Positions 41,260-51,330 of a stretch of 64,000 bases of DNA are shown piece by piece. Below the pieces are notes generated by a model. That model was not told the DNA's origin and searched no databases. It was given only the letters and a program-made list of their open reading frames with translations. Positions within the stretch are counted from its first letter, which is position 1, and each line of letters opens with the position of its first letter. The stretch is from Zopfochytrium polystomum (lineage: Eukaryota; Chytridiomycota; Chytridiomycetes; Chytridiales; Chytridiaceae): NCBI GenBank assembly GCA_025765615.1, contig JAIVFJ010000115.1, positions 145,810 to 209,809 on the forward strand. Direction: 5' to 3'. The position numbers and the translations under genes were made by a program.

Positions 41260-43651
41260 GCTATTTTCTTGTCTTTTTGATTTCCTTGTTGTTCTCAGAA
41301 TGGTAAATACGAGGATCAGATGTGCGACGCTGCTGAAGTTTTCTTGGGCCTGCTGTCGGTTTTTATAGTCTGCTGGCTCTTGTTGGTGCTTTGGAATCAC
41401 GAAAAAACCAGAGACAAACAAAAAACGAGAAAACAAGCCAAAACAGGAAAACTAAAATAAGAAGAAGAAGAAAAGGAGAGAGCCGCGCGTCCCACCACAC
41501 TGGCAGCGGCCACGCGGCCATCGGCGCACCCTTTACGCTTTCGGGAATGTTCGACAAAACAAAAATACCAGGAGCTTGGGTTAGTTCTGGTTGGAGAGAG
41601 AGAGAAAGAGAGAGACGATGAAGGTGCTCCTGCCTGCCACGCGGCAATTTGCGTGTGTGATCATCGACACTGTTAATTGAGGACATCCAAACCTCAGACC
41701 CAGCACCCAGTGACAATCTCGGGGTCGCTCTCCCAACATGGAAAGACTTACAGCAGTAACAGCTGCCAAGGCTCCTTCTTCGGTGCAAAAACAGCAACAT
41801 TGACGAAAATGACAAGTGTTTGAGGACTGCTCACAAACACTTGTTCTTGACCAGTTCCATTGCAAACTATGTGGCCATCACACATCCCTCCTGGTTGAGC
41901 CTGCTATGCCAAACACTGCACAACCAAAACCGACACCCAAATCCCCCATGAAAGTAGAAGTGAAGCTCTGGGGTCCCTCTGGCGCCCGGCTTCTCGCAGC
42001 TTTGAGAAAAAGCTGGCCATTATTTATACTCAATATATTCAGGCACTGGGAAAATAAAAACCTTCGGGGACCACGACAATTCTCATAAAATTTTTCCAAA
42101 TTGATTTGCAAGTGCAAGGAGCACGATATGACAGTTCAATCATTTCAGATTTTCATTTGAAGACAAGCGGTGCTCAAACCTGAAAACAACACTTCCAATT
42201 CCAAGCCGTTGATCTACGCAGTGAGGTACAGTTCCAGTTTTTCTTTGGTCGCAGACCACCTGGACCGCTGGTCAAAAAAATACTGAATATTTTCGTTTGA
42301 TTGTATTCTGTTCCCTCGTGCTTCCCCTCCCCAACCGCTTCCCCCACCCCCTCCCACCCTCCCCCTCCCCCTTAATACGCTACTCTTTTGCTTTCAGAGA
42401 ACAAAAATCAGCCAAGATGGTGCAATTGCAATTGCTGACGCTCTGCAAACCAACACAGCTTTGGAGAGCTTGAATCCTTTGTGTGAGTTAGTTTTCTTCA
42501 GAAACTGTCAGGAACAGGGCAGGACAGGACAAGGCAGACAAGGAACTGAGAGGAGTGATGATTGTATTGGAAACAATAATTCACTTGAGGGATGGGACAG
42601 GTCCCCCATCCCCCTTTTATACCTTTTGAGAGTCTTCCTTGTCAAGACTCAAAGAAAGTTCCAGAAAGAGCAATTAGTAATACAATGATACCAATGATAC
42701 CAATGACAACAAGACAAGTCAGGAAAGCAAAGAAGGTTCCAGAAGGTTCCACAAGGTTCCATGAAGGAATGTTCTAGAAGGTTCCAGAAGGTTCCAGAAG
42801 GTTCCATGAAGGAATGTTCTAGAAGGTTCCAGAGGTTTCCAGAGGGTGATTCATAACAGAAACTAGCGCCTTCTCCTTGTTCTCTTTCTGGGCTTTACTT
42901 CCCGTATTTCTTTTGGAACGCAGCAAACAGCACGGCGGTGACAGAACTTGCGGGGTTGCTCAAGCATCAGCCCGCTGGAGAGCATTTCTCTTCGCTGTAA
43001 ATGCACTTTTCACTTCCAATGTTCCACTTAATACTCAGAGTATTTGTCAAAAGCACAAGCCAGCACCCAGGTCTGCATTGGCAGTGGCTTGCTTTCCCAT
43101 GGGCATTGTGAGAACGATAACTGACAGTCACAATAGGTTTGGGTCTGTCTTGTGCCTCTTGATGCTAACCAGTCAGTTCCGCCTAACACAAGTCACAGTG
43201 GCAGCAGTGACGAAGAGACTTTTCTTTGCAATCAGGAAAATTGTGCTAATTGCGCCAGGCGGCAAAGTGGCTTCCAAAGTCTTGAAAGAAACGATGATTG
43301 CGCTCTAATTGGGAATTCAAGCCCACTAGCAGAGTAGCACAAGGAATATGAGGGATGGGATATGATTTGAGAGGAGGGGTATTTATTCAATGAGGTTCTC
43401 TTGTGCTGTTTCCCATTCACACCCTGCTTCCTTTTATGCTGCCAACACTGTCCCAAATTTTGAGGATGCTCAGCCAAGTAGCCCTTTGCCTTCACACTGC
43501 AGACAAGTCAACCCAAAATTCTGTCTGCCCAAATTCCAACACGGCTGCCGCATGAATCATTCGAAATTCGATAAAAAACGTTTGGAGGCACAGCTTCCAT
43601 CAGCTTCAATCAAAAACCCTCGCTCGCTCACGATCCCGTTCCCGAGCAACA
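41260..43651. other. Long AT-richer region without a supported gene
   Basis: About 2.4 kb. The first 400 bases are the duplicated p62-like promoter. From about 41800 to 43560 base composition is lower in GC than the genes around it and no ORF looks real. Contains a heat-shock-element-like repeat at 42722-42846 and a hairpin-forming GGGATGGGACAG/GTCCCCCATCCC near 42589-42612. Possibly decayed mobile DNA. Confidence 0.4.
42722..42846 (+). repeat. Tandem repeat made of GAA-nn-TTC units (heat-shock-element-like)
   Basis: Alternating AGAAGGTTCC blocks keep the five-base phase of heat shock factor sites (nGAAn/nTTCn) over about 100 bases, and a larger unit of about 46 bases (with ATGAAGGAATGTTCTAGAAG) is repeated twice. 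Confidence 0.6.
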
Positions 43652-43919
43652 ATGCCCTTCCTCCCCAACCTCTCCGATCCGACCTTTGACGCGCCCATCC
43701 CGATCCCCCACCCCACCCTCCCCATGCTCTTCCTCTCGCACCTCGCCGAATCGGACGCCCCCGCGGCTGCGCGACATGTGCCAGGACTCGCAGGTCCACC
43801 GCAACACGCTCCGCCTCCCCAACCCGTATACCCTCGCGGACGCCGAGTACTACATCCGCGAGTCGCGCGATCGGCGACAGCGGGTCGTGGACGGGCACGT
43901 CGGAGGGATCGACACGTAA
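43652..43919 (+). pseudogene. GNAT acetyltransferase fragment with a frameshift
   Basis: The frame starting at the ATG at 43652 gives LSDPTFDAPIPIPHPTLP and then loses coding character near 43755-43763. The next frame continues MCQDSQVHRNTLRLPNPYTL and ADAEYYIRESRD, a block typical of RimJ/RimL-type N-acetyltransferases (the 'Dp.vh.n..LP.PYt..dA..yi' pattern). One extra C in a C run would explain the break. The frame stops at 43917, roughly halfway through a normal GNAT domain, so the acetyl-CoA-binding part is missing. Confidence 0.55.
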
Positions 43920-44416
43920 CTACCGGCCTTGTTGACGCTCATCACGCGTTCAATTCGAAGGACCCTGCGCAGCGATATGCGTGAAGGGCCAGCCTCCGTT
44001 CACCAGCCGGTGGAAGACATTAGCCCAGAAACGAAAGCAGCACGCACTGCGACAGGAGTATGAGCGTGAGTTTGGGCGAGGGTGGGGGGAAAGCGGCCGG
44101 TCGAAAGGGAATATGGCGCCTTGAAAAAAAAAAAAAAAAAGAGAAAAAAAATCACGATCGAAAACTGCGCGCCCAACCACTCTTTTTGGAATTCCCTGTG
44201 TCGACCGTGTGGCTGTGACGCTATCGGGCTGTCTGTCTGTCTGTCGCTCGGTCCACCTATTTCTGCGAGGCTGCGCCACACAATTTCCAGAATGACAGAC
44301 TGACAGAGAGACAGAAGCTCTCAGATGTTGCTTCGATGTTGCAGGGGCGTATTTATAAGTCACCCAACGGAAGGAACACCCGCCCCATCACCCAACTCCT
44401 TCCTTCCCCCGCAACA
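43920..44416. other. Intergenic region
   Basis: No gene. A17 and TCTG/ACAG tracts near 44124-44140 and 44228-44242; a weak TATA-like TTTATAAG near 44351-44358 precedes the next gene. Confidence 0.45.
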
Positions 44417-44437
44417 ATGACGCGCTCCCTCCTCACT

Positions 44438-44470
<33 letters not shown>

Positions 44471-45042
44471 ACCGCGCCATCGGCCGTCGCCGCCCCTAAT
44501 CCCGCCTGGGTGTGGGTGGGGGAGAACAACACCCCGATCTACGACCCGACCCCGCCCCCGGCCCCGACCCAGTCCCCGCCCGTCGTCAGCCCCTGCACCC
44601 TCCCAGACACGCGCGGCATCGCCTTGCCCCTCGACGCCGCCGGCAACCCCTTGGTCTTCAACTTCGACGCCGCCAAGAAGTACTGCGCCGCCAACGGCTT
44701 CGCCGGCCTCGTCGCAGAGACCTCGACGAACCAGAGGCTCGTCTCCGACTTGGTGTCAAAGTGCGCAGCCAAAGTTTAAAAAGGCCTGGTGAGCTTTCGC
44801 GTTGCATTCTTTCTCCCAATCTCTTTTTTTGAGCGCTGACCATCCATGTGCTTGGCTCGTTCATCCCCTCGGCTTTCCCGTGGCCCCAATCAGGATCGGC
44901 TCCTGGAACACAGACACATACGGCGGATACCCTCTCTTCACAATGGAGAGGACCGACGGCTACCCGTATTACACTGGCTACGGATGTCTACGTCGACATC
45001 ACCAACACCGAGACAATGCCGGTCGTCTGCGCCACCCCCTGA
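44417..45042 (+). pseudogene. Small secreted Cys protein, copy with two frameshifts
   Basis: Exon 1 (44417-44788) encodes a signal peptide (ALALAAATAPSAVAA), a Pro-rich stretch and a small domain (LVFNFDAAKKYCAANGFAGL). Exon 2 (44894-45042) has WNTDTYGGYPLFTMERTDG and a final VVCATP. Gene structure and splice phase equal the intact paralogue at 49733-50365. One extra base near 44776 makes an early stop just before the donor, and another near 44985 disrupts the VYVDITNTE block. Function unknown. As with the neighbours, both breaks are +1 insertions. Confidence 0.7.
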
Positions 45043-46138
45043 ACAGTCGCTTGGTGTTTTATTCGTGCTTTCTTTCCGAATTCCTTCATCGCTCTACTTC
45101 ATTTCCCCAAACTCACTGTGCAGTTCCTCCCATCCTCCTCCTCTTCTCTATTCAGTGCATACTATCCCTTTTTAAGTTGATGTGGATCACTCGTCAATGC
45201 CCTTGTCCCATTTCAGCCCACCACCAGATCCATACACCCTCGATTGCCCTTCACCCTCAAAAATGCGCTGTCGCACGTCCTTCCGTCCCACTCCCTAATT
45301 CCCACAACTATCTGAAGTCACCGCAAGTCGGTGCTTCTTTTTTCTTACCCCCGATGCCATCCACAGCTTGTCCGCTGACGTGCCCGCTGACTGCATTACG
45401 AAGTGAAAATAAACGGTTGCTTTCACTGATGAAGACCAGGGTACAAGGAAGTGCTCATAGTTTCGGCGAGAATTCAGCCCAACACCTCTCCCCCAACGTT
45501 TAACACAACTCTCCCACAGTCGATCAAAGATAGGTCCCAACTGCATCTGCGACGTGACCGGCGAAACTTTTTTTCGCACGTTGGTGGGGGTGTGTGGCGC
45601 ATTCTCGCCTCTGTATTGTCAACTTCCCTTATCTTCACTTTGAGGGAACTCTTCTTTCTTCACCCATGCTTCGGCCGGCCTGGCCGTCAGTAGTCAGTGG
45701 CAATCTCCTTGCGTTGGACAATTTGCCTATTGTGACCGTTTATAGGGAGTATTGCGCGGAGGAAGTTGACGCGGGCAGAGTAGGTTGCGGGCACTTTCCT
45801 ACTGGTCGCAGGGATTGATCTTTTAGGCGTCAGAATCGAATTTGGTATGCCCCGAGCGAGAAACCCCAGCCTGGCTTTTTGAAGCCTGCCACACCAGCGA
45901 TACCACAAACGCCCGTAATTTCAGAAATACGTTTTATCACCGGTCAGCAACATCCTTTTGCGTGGTTGCGTCATCAGTGGACGTTCTCCTTCCAAATGCC
46001 CGACGCGCGTGCGTTCCTATCGCTGCTTCCTCTTAAATCTTGCCTTATCGGGCAAGCGCGAAGGAGGTGGGCTTGTCTCGCTCGTCGAATTCTCTCGGTT
46101 CTGTGCCACGTCGCGACAAGTCATGGATCGGGGGCGAC
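45043..46138. other. Intergenic region upstream of the hairpin array
   Basis: About 1.1 kb with no supported gene or repeat. Confidence 0.45.
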
Positions 46139-46146
46139 TATATAAA
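46139..46146 (+). promoter_or_regulatory. TATA box upstream of the hairpin RNA array
   Basis: TATATAAA, about 310 bases before the first hairpin unit, followed by a pyrimidine-rich stretch typical of fungal 5' leaders. No protein gene lies downstream that it could serve on this strand. Confidence 0.5.
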
Positions 46147-46449
46147 CCCAACCACCTCCCGTCTCACCAAATGCTCCTCCCAACTCAACCGCCCTGCTTC
46201 ATCCTCTCAACCAACTTCTCCAAACTCCTGTTCTCGTTAGTCCTCCTCTCGACACTTGACCCTCACCCCCGCCGAACGGCGCGTCAAACGGATTCGATAG
46301 TGCTTCGTTTCCCCAACGAAGCCAAAACCCCCTTTCTGCTCGAAGCCCAATGCCCCAATGGTCAACCGTCGCAAATACCTCCCACTCACCCGATCACGAC
46401 CTCCCAACCCGATCATCGCCTTGATCGTGGAATGCCAGCCTCTTTTCCT

Positions 46450-48543
46450 TATGAGGTCGAAAACAAGTCCTATCCACGGCACGATCTGTACCGTTGATCG
46501 GCCTTTGTTCTTCGATTTCACTGGGATCGTCCTCATGCCCTTCAACCTCCCATCCCCACTCTCTCCTCCCCTGACCACCTGCGCGCGTTCTTGCTGGTTC
46601 CTGCATCGGCCATATGAGGTCGAAAACAAGTCCTAGCCGCGATCGTCGGTCGATCTGCCGCTCGGGCTTGTTTTGCTTCTCTCACTTGGCGCCGTTGAAT
46701 GCCCCGTCGCACTGATTCCCCCTATGAGGTCGAAAACAAGTCCTAGCCGTGGAGCTGGTAGTTCCACTGTTGGGGTTTGTTTTTGGTTCTCACTGCGCGT
46801 GCTTCTTCGCGTTTCCTATCGCTGGCTTCCCGGATGTTAGTTGGCAACGTGGCCTCTATGAGGTCGAAAACAAGTCCTAGCCGTCTTGCGTTCAGGCGAG
46901 CCTGCTTGGGCTTGATTTCATCTCTCACTGGTGTTTGTCCTAACCCTTACGTGATGAACGCTCCTCAGATTTATCCCGCAATCCTCAGCGGGGTTAGACT
47001 TGCTTCTCGCACGAGGCAATGGCGCGATCGATTCTCTGCCTTGGACAGCGCACCTATGAGGTCGAAAACAAGTCCTAGCCGTGGACCTGACCGTTCCACC
47101 GTTTGGGCTCCTTTTTGTCCTCACTGTAGGGCCCCTTTCCATGCCTCCTCCCGGTCCCGATTCCCTGGTTATGAGGTCGAAAACAAGTCCAAGCCGTCTT
47201 GTCTGCAGAAGAGACTGCTCGGGCTTGGTTTCTCCCCTTACTGGTGGCATTCCCCGCAATAGGGTCAATGCTCTTTCATTTCGACCGAACCACCCTATGA
47301 GGTCGAAAACAAGTCCTAGCCGTGGAGCTGGCAGCTCCGCCGTTGGGGCTTGTTTTGGTTCTCACTGAGGGTGCTCCTTCGTCTTTCCTCTCTCCGGATT
47401 CCCTGATCTGGTGTTCAACCTCATAGATGCAGCGGTGCCAAAACAAGACCCAGCCGTCTTGTCTTCAAAGTCAGACGAGGCCACTCAAACTTTCCTTTTT
47501 CCTCTCTGGTGGCGCTCAGTCACTTGGCGCGATCGAATTCCCCACCACCGTCCTTGGACAACAAGACTATGAGGTCGAAAACAAGTCCTAGCCGTGGGGC
47601 TGAAAGCTCAACTGTTGGGGTTTGTTTTGGCTCTCACTGAGCGCGCTTCTCGGCGTTTTTTCTTTCAAGTTGGTCCCGGTCCATCTATGAGGTCGAAAAC
47701 AAGTCCTAGCCATCTCGTCAGAAGAGACTGCTCGGGCTTGCGTTCTTATCTCACTGGTGTCTCACTGGTTTTGGGTTCTCCACCCACAGCTGAATTCAAT
47801 GCTCGTTCGTTCTATGAGGTCGAAAACAAGTCCTAGTCGTTGTGGAATCATTACAATGCCACTCGGGCTTGCAGTTCTTTCTCATTGACACAGCTCATCC
47901 TCGCGAACAACTCGCTCGTAGTAAACCATATGAGGTCGAAAACAAGTCCTAGCCGCATGCTCGTCGAGCAAGCCCCTCGAACTTGCATTTCTACTTCACT
48001 TGACTCTACCTTCAACCCAACACAACGCTCCCACCGCTGTTCGCCTATGAGGTCGAAAACAAGTCCTAGCCGCAGAACTCTGCACTCGAGCTGCTCGGAT
48101 TTGCTTTTGATTTTCACTGGGGAGCGCCTAGTCTCCTTCACTGCCCTTCTTCATCCCGCCTATGAGGTCGAAAACAAGTCCTAGCCGCAGACGAACGGGT
48201 CAACCCGCTCGGCCTTGTTTTCGGTACTCACTGGTGGACTTCTCAGTTTTTTGTTTTTTTTTGTTTTGCTTTTGTCTCGTTACCCCTGATCGACCTATGA
48301 GGTCGAAAACAAGTCCTAGCCGAAACACGCAACTCGCGTGGAACCGCTGGGATTGTGCTTTCGTCTTCACTGGATATCGATCCTCTAACGTCATCTGGTT
48401 TTGTGTAATGCTTTCGGAACAAGACTTTCGCGGACGACAGCTTATTCATGAACATACTTTTTCACAGTTCTATGAGGTCGAAAACAAGTCCTAGCCGTGC
48501 ATTGTTCGAAGCACCGCTCGGGCTGTTTTCTTCCCCTCACTGC
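46450..48543 (+). ncRNA. Array of 16 structured hairpin RNA-like units (unknown family)
   Basis: Units at 46450-46523, 46613-46688, 46722-46795, 46856-46930, 47054-47126, 47170-47243, 47295-47367, 47422-47508 (degenerate), 47567-47639, 47685-47756, 47812-47887, 47928-48002, 48045-48119, 48160-48233, 48295-48372 and 48470-48543. All but the eighth contain TATGAGGTCGAAAACAAG followed by TCCTAGCCG or a close variant, then a variable apical hairpin, then a 3' strand of type GGGCTTGTTTTGGTTCTCACTG. The 3' strand pairs with the fixed 5' strand: CAAGUCC with GGGCUUG, AAAA with UUUU, GAG with CUC. G-U and compensating changes in the 3' strand keep the stem (GGGGUUUG, GGAUUUG). Apical hairpins differ in sequence yet fold, for example TGGAGCT-GGC-AGCTCC. 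Spacers of about 34-123 bases are unrelated. The plus orientation is inferred from the flanking TATA box and AATAAA. Confidence 0.8.
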
Positions 48544-48654
48544 ATTGTGATAGGTCGCGCGGCTTGGTACGGCTGTTTTGCGGGTGGGAATGGGTGCAGA
48601 CATTGCCGGGGTGATATTGGGGTCTTGAGTTTGAGAGGGGCAGTTGAAATATGA

Positions 48655-48660
48655 AATAAA
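48655..48660 (+). terminator. AATAAA polyadenylation-type signal after the array
   Basis: AATAAA about 110 bases after the last hairpin unit. With the TATA box at 46139 it would bound one transcript of about 2.5 kb. Confidence 0.4.
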
Positions 48661-49684
48661 CGTGGAGTGCTCCACCAAACAAAGCTGCCCTTTTGTCATG
48701 CAGTCCTTCAAATTGTGCTTGTTTGAACGGCAAAAACAGCGCTTCAGGCGCACGAGAAAAAAAAAAAAAAAAAAAAAAAAAAAACAGCGGCCGAAGAGCA
48801 AACAATACCTGCCACGGATTCTTGTTCGCAGTCTCGTGAACTACTGCCTCAGCCTCGAAGGGACAGGGAAAAAGGGATGGCGAAGATGTCGCCAATTTCA
48901 AGAAAAACTCACCATCCAACGCGTACCCAACACTGTCAATCCCCACGACAAAAATAACTCGCCCACAACCGTTTCACAGCGACGGTTTCGACCGGCGAGA
49001 GCTTCAGCCCGATTCAAACAAGATAAGCGATGACATCGCGGATGTCAGCCAGTCCGAGTGCTGCCAGGAGGAAGATTCAGAGTGGCCATCCGCGGGACGA
49101 GACCGCAAGCTTTGGGGGGGGGTGATTGTTTTCGTTGGAGAAGCGCGTTTGTGGAAGGAGGTTGAGAGGGCGGAAGAATGGGGATTATAGGGAATGAGGG
49201 CTTGCGCAAATTGGGTCCGTGCAGTGTCTCAGGCAGTAAATAACTTGTGCGCGTGCATCCACGCCAAGCGCGCCTGTTGCTTCGTGGCGGGTTTATTCCT
49301 CTCCAAGTCGCCTACACTCCACCCACCTCTGTGGCTGTGGGCGTCAGACATCCACGGTGGCACCGTTCCCCCCTCGTGTTCGCGTGCGGGCGGCGCCAGC
49401 ACAGCCTTCGCGTCGGTGACTTGGTCTGTGTGTATCCGTCTGCTGTGTGGTGTTCGTCTGTCTGTCTGCCTGTCCTGTCTGTCTTGGAGGCGGTTCTCGG
49501 TGGTGCCCGCGTCCAGCAAGCGTGCGTCGCGCAGTCAAGAAACCAGATCCTCCACCCGGTCCACCCAGTATAAAAAATGACTGGCAATCCCGTTCAATAC
49601 TAACAGAGCAAAGAAAGAAACACTTCAAGCTTGGCCACCACCACCACAACTAAGCGCGCACACACTCTCCCACTCACACACACA

Positions 49685-49717
<33 letters not shown>

Positions 49718-49732
49718 GCAAACCAATCAACA
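48661..49732. other. Intergenic region
   Basis: No gene. A35 tract near 48749-48783, a perfect inverted repeat TGACATC-GCG-GATGTCA at 49031-49047, TCTG repeats near 49450-49480, a TATA box at 49569, and a (CA)n tract at about 49674-49717 in the next gene's leader. Confidence 0.5.
49569..49577 (+). promoter_or_regulatory. TATA box of the small secreted protein gene
   Basis: TATAAAAAA about 160 bases upstream of the ATG at 49733. Confidence 0.55.
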
Positions 49733-50365
49733 ATGATTCCCACCACACTCCTGGCCGCCCTCCTCGCAGCCGCCGTCTCCTTCACGTCCGCGTCGCCGGC
49801 ACCCATATGGATCTACAAAGACGACGCCCCCGACTCCGCCTCGCCGTCGTTCGGCAACGCGGCAGCGGCAGCAGCAGCCGCGGCGGCGCCCGCGCTGGAC
49901 ACGCCCCCGGCTCCGTCGCAGCCGCCGCTGTGCCGGTGGCAGAGCACGACGGCGCCGTTCGCGATCCCGACGGGCAGCGACGGCAAGCCGCTCGTGTTCA
50001 GCTTCGACGAGGCCAAGGCGTACTGCGGCAAGAACGGCCTGTACGGCCTGTCGGCCGAGAACTCGGGCAACCAGTACGTGTTTGAGCAGGTCCTGGCGCA
50101 GTGCGTCGGGTCGTACAAGAAGGCTTGGTGAGTTGGCTGGCTGCCTTTGTTGGAGAGGGGGGGTTTTGTTTCTTTCTTTCATTTTCGCGCTCACGCCCGA
50201 AAAACAAAAAGGATCTCGTCGTGGAACACGGACACATACGGCGGGTACCCGCTCTTTACAATGCTCAGGACCGACGGCGACGTCAACGCCAAGTCGGGCG
50301 TCTACGTCGACATTACAAACACGGAGCGCATGCCCGCGTTCTGCACGACCAGCGCCAGGACGTAA
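49733..50365 (+). CDS. Small secreted Cys protein, intact copy, two exons
   Basis: Exons 49733-50127 and 50212-50365 give 182 residues. A signal peptide (LLAALLAAAVSFTSASPA) is followed by an Ala/Pro-rich linker and a compact domain with four Cys: PPLCRWQS, LVFSFDEAKAYCGKNGLYGL, VLAQCVGSYKKAW and a C-terminal MPAFCTTS. The block WNTDTYGGYPLFTMLRTDG and VYVDITNTE is also found in the broken copy at 44417. I do not recognise the family. The Cys count and size suggest a disulphide-stabilised extracellular protein. Confidence 0.8.
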
Positions 50366-51330
50366 AGAGAGATGAAGAACACTCTCAGTTCGCGTCCCTT
50401 CCCTCCCGTCGAGGGGGTTTTTTTTTCATAGTTCGACGTTTTCTGATGCGGGGCGGTGGAACGGGTCCCCCTTTATCATCGTTTTCTTCATCCTTCCTTT
50501 GAAAGTCCATAAACAAACGCTATTATACTAGTACTACTACTACTACTACCACTGCTGCCTTCTCCTGACTGCAGCTATGTACTGCTGTCTTCTAGTTAAC
50601 TACGACTATACATGCCTGCGAGGCGGCAGGTAGCAAGGAAAACGGGGGTGAGGGAAGAACTCTTTGGAAAATTCTGCGTGTGGGTGGAAAAACCGAGAAA
50701 TTGCAAACGCGTCCCAACAACACAAACACAAACAACAGCAGCCCTGAGAACGACCACGACCACCAAACCAGAAACCCAGCAAAAAAAAAACAAAAAAAAA
50801 AGAGAAACGAAGAAAAAAAAAAAAAAAGAAAAGAAATCGCGGAGAAACCAACCGGAAGCCAAGTCACCCGCACCCAACACACAACACAGGTGAGACGAGA
50901 AGGGAGCGCCCGCGAAAGCGAAGGAGGAAGCGACGCGATGAGGAGGAGGAAGTCGGGGGACCCTGAACAAGCACCAACGTCGATTGCAGAACGACGACTG
51001 CGAGACGGGCCCCTCAAACGATGCTGCGACTGTCATGGATGGATGGATCAACGGACCACCGTGGTGATCGATCGCGCAACGAAGAGCGGAAACTGGCGAC
51101 CCCTCACGCGCCCGTGTTCTCATTCTGGCGATCGGCCCCCATCACCCACCACCGCTTGGAATCACCCACCCCCCCCTACCCTCCGCGCCAACAGCAAACA
51201 TCTCCTTCCTGTTGCTCTCAGCGTGCACCCCCACCCCACCACAATCACGCACACATACACACACGCTCTCCGGCTAACCGTTTTCTGCGAATTCCGGAAC
51301 CCTTCCCCCCCTTGCCACCAGTAACCCACA
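50366..51330. other. Intergenic region upstream of the CHCH gene
   Basis: No gene. ACT triplet repeats near 50528-50552 and an A/G-rich tract at about 50780-50840. Confidence 0.5.

Noticed and set aside
42877..43308. 143-residue ORF next to the heat-shock-element-like repeat
   Set aside because: No signal peptide cleavage, domain or codon bias; the composition matches the surrounding non-coding island.
46450..48543. The 28-base repeat with spacers as a CRISPR array
   Set aside because: Spacers vary from 34 to 123 bases, the conserved part extends into a paired hairpin with variable loop, and the surrounding DNA is eukaryotic with introns.
46450..48543. Small ORFs starting MRSKTSPSR or ending YEVENKS at each unit
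   Set aside because: The same repeat is read in different frames with unrelated partners between units, TAG falls inside the repeat, and change is constrained by pairing, not by codons.
46450..48543. Hammerhead ribozymes, because of ATGAG..CGAAA..GTC
   Set aside because: The invariant CUGAUGA core is absent in every copy and the helices do not fit the three-way junction; the strand pairing seen is one long hairpin.
46450..48543. Spliced-leader RNA gene cluster
   Set aside because: No conserved exon upstream of a GT donor, no good Sm site in all copies, and units are irregularly spaced without conserved promoters. Not fully excluded.
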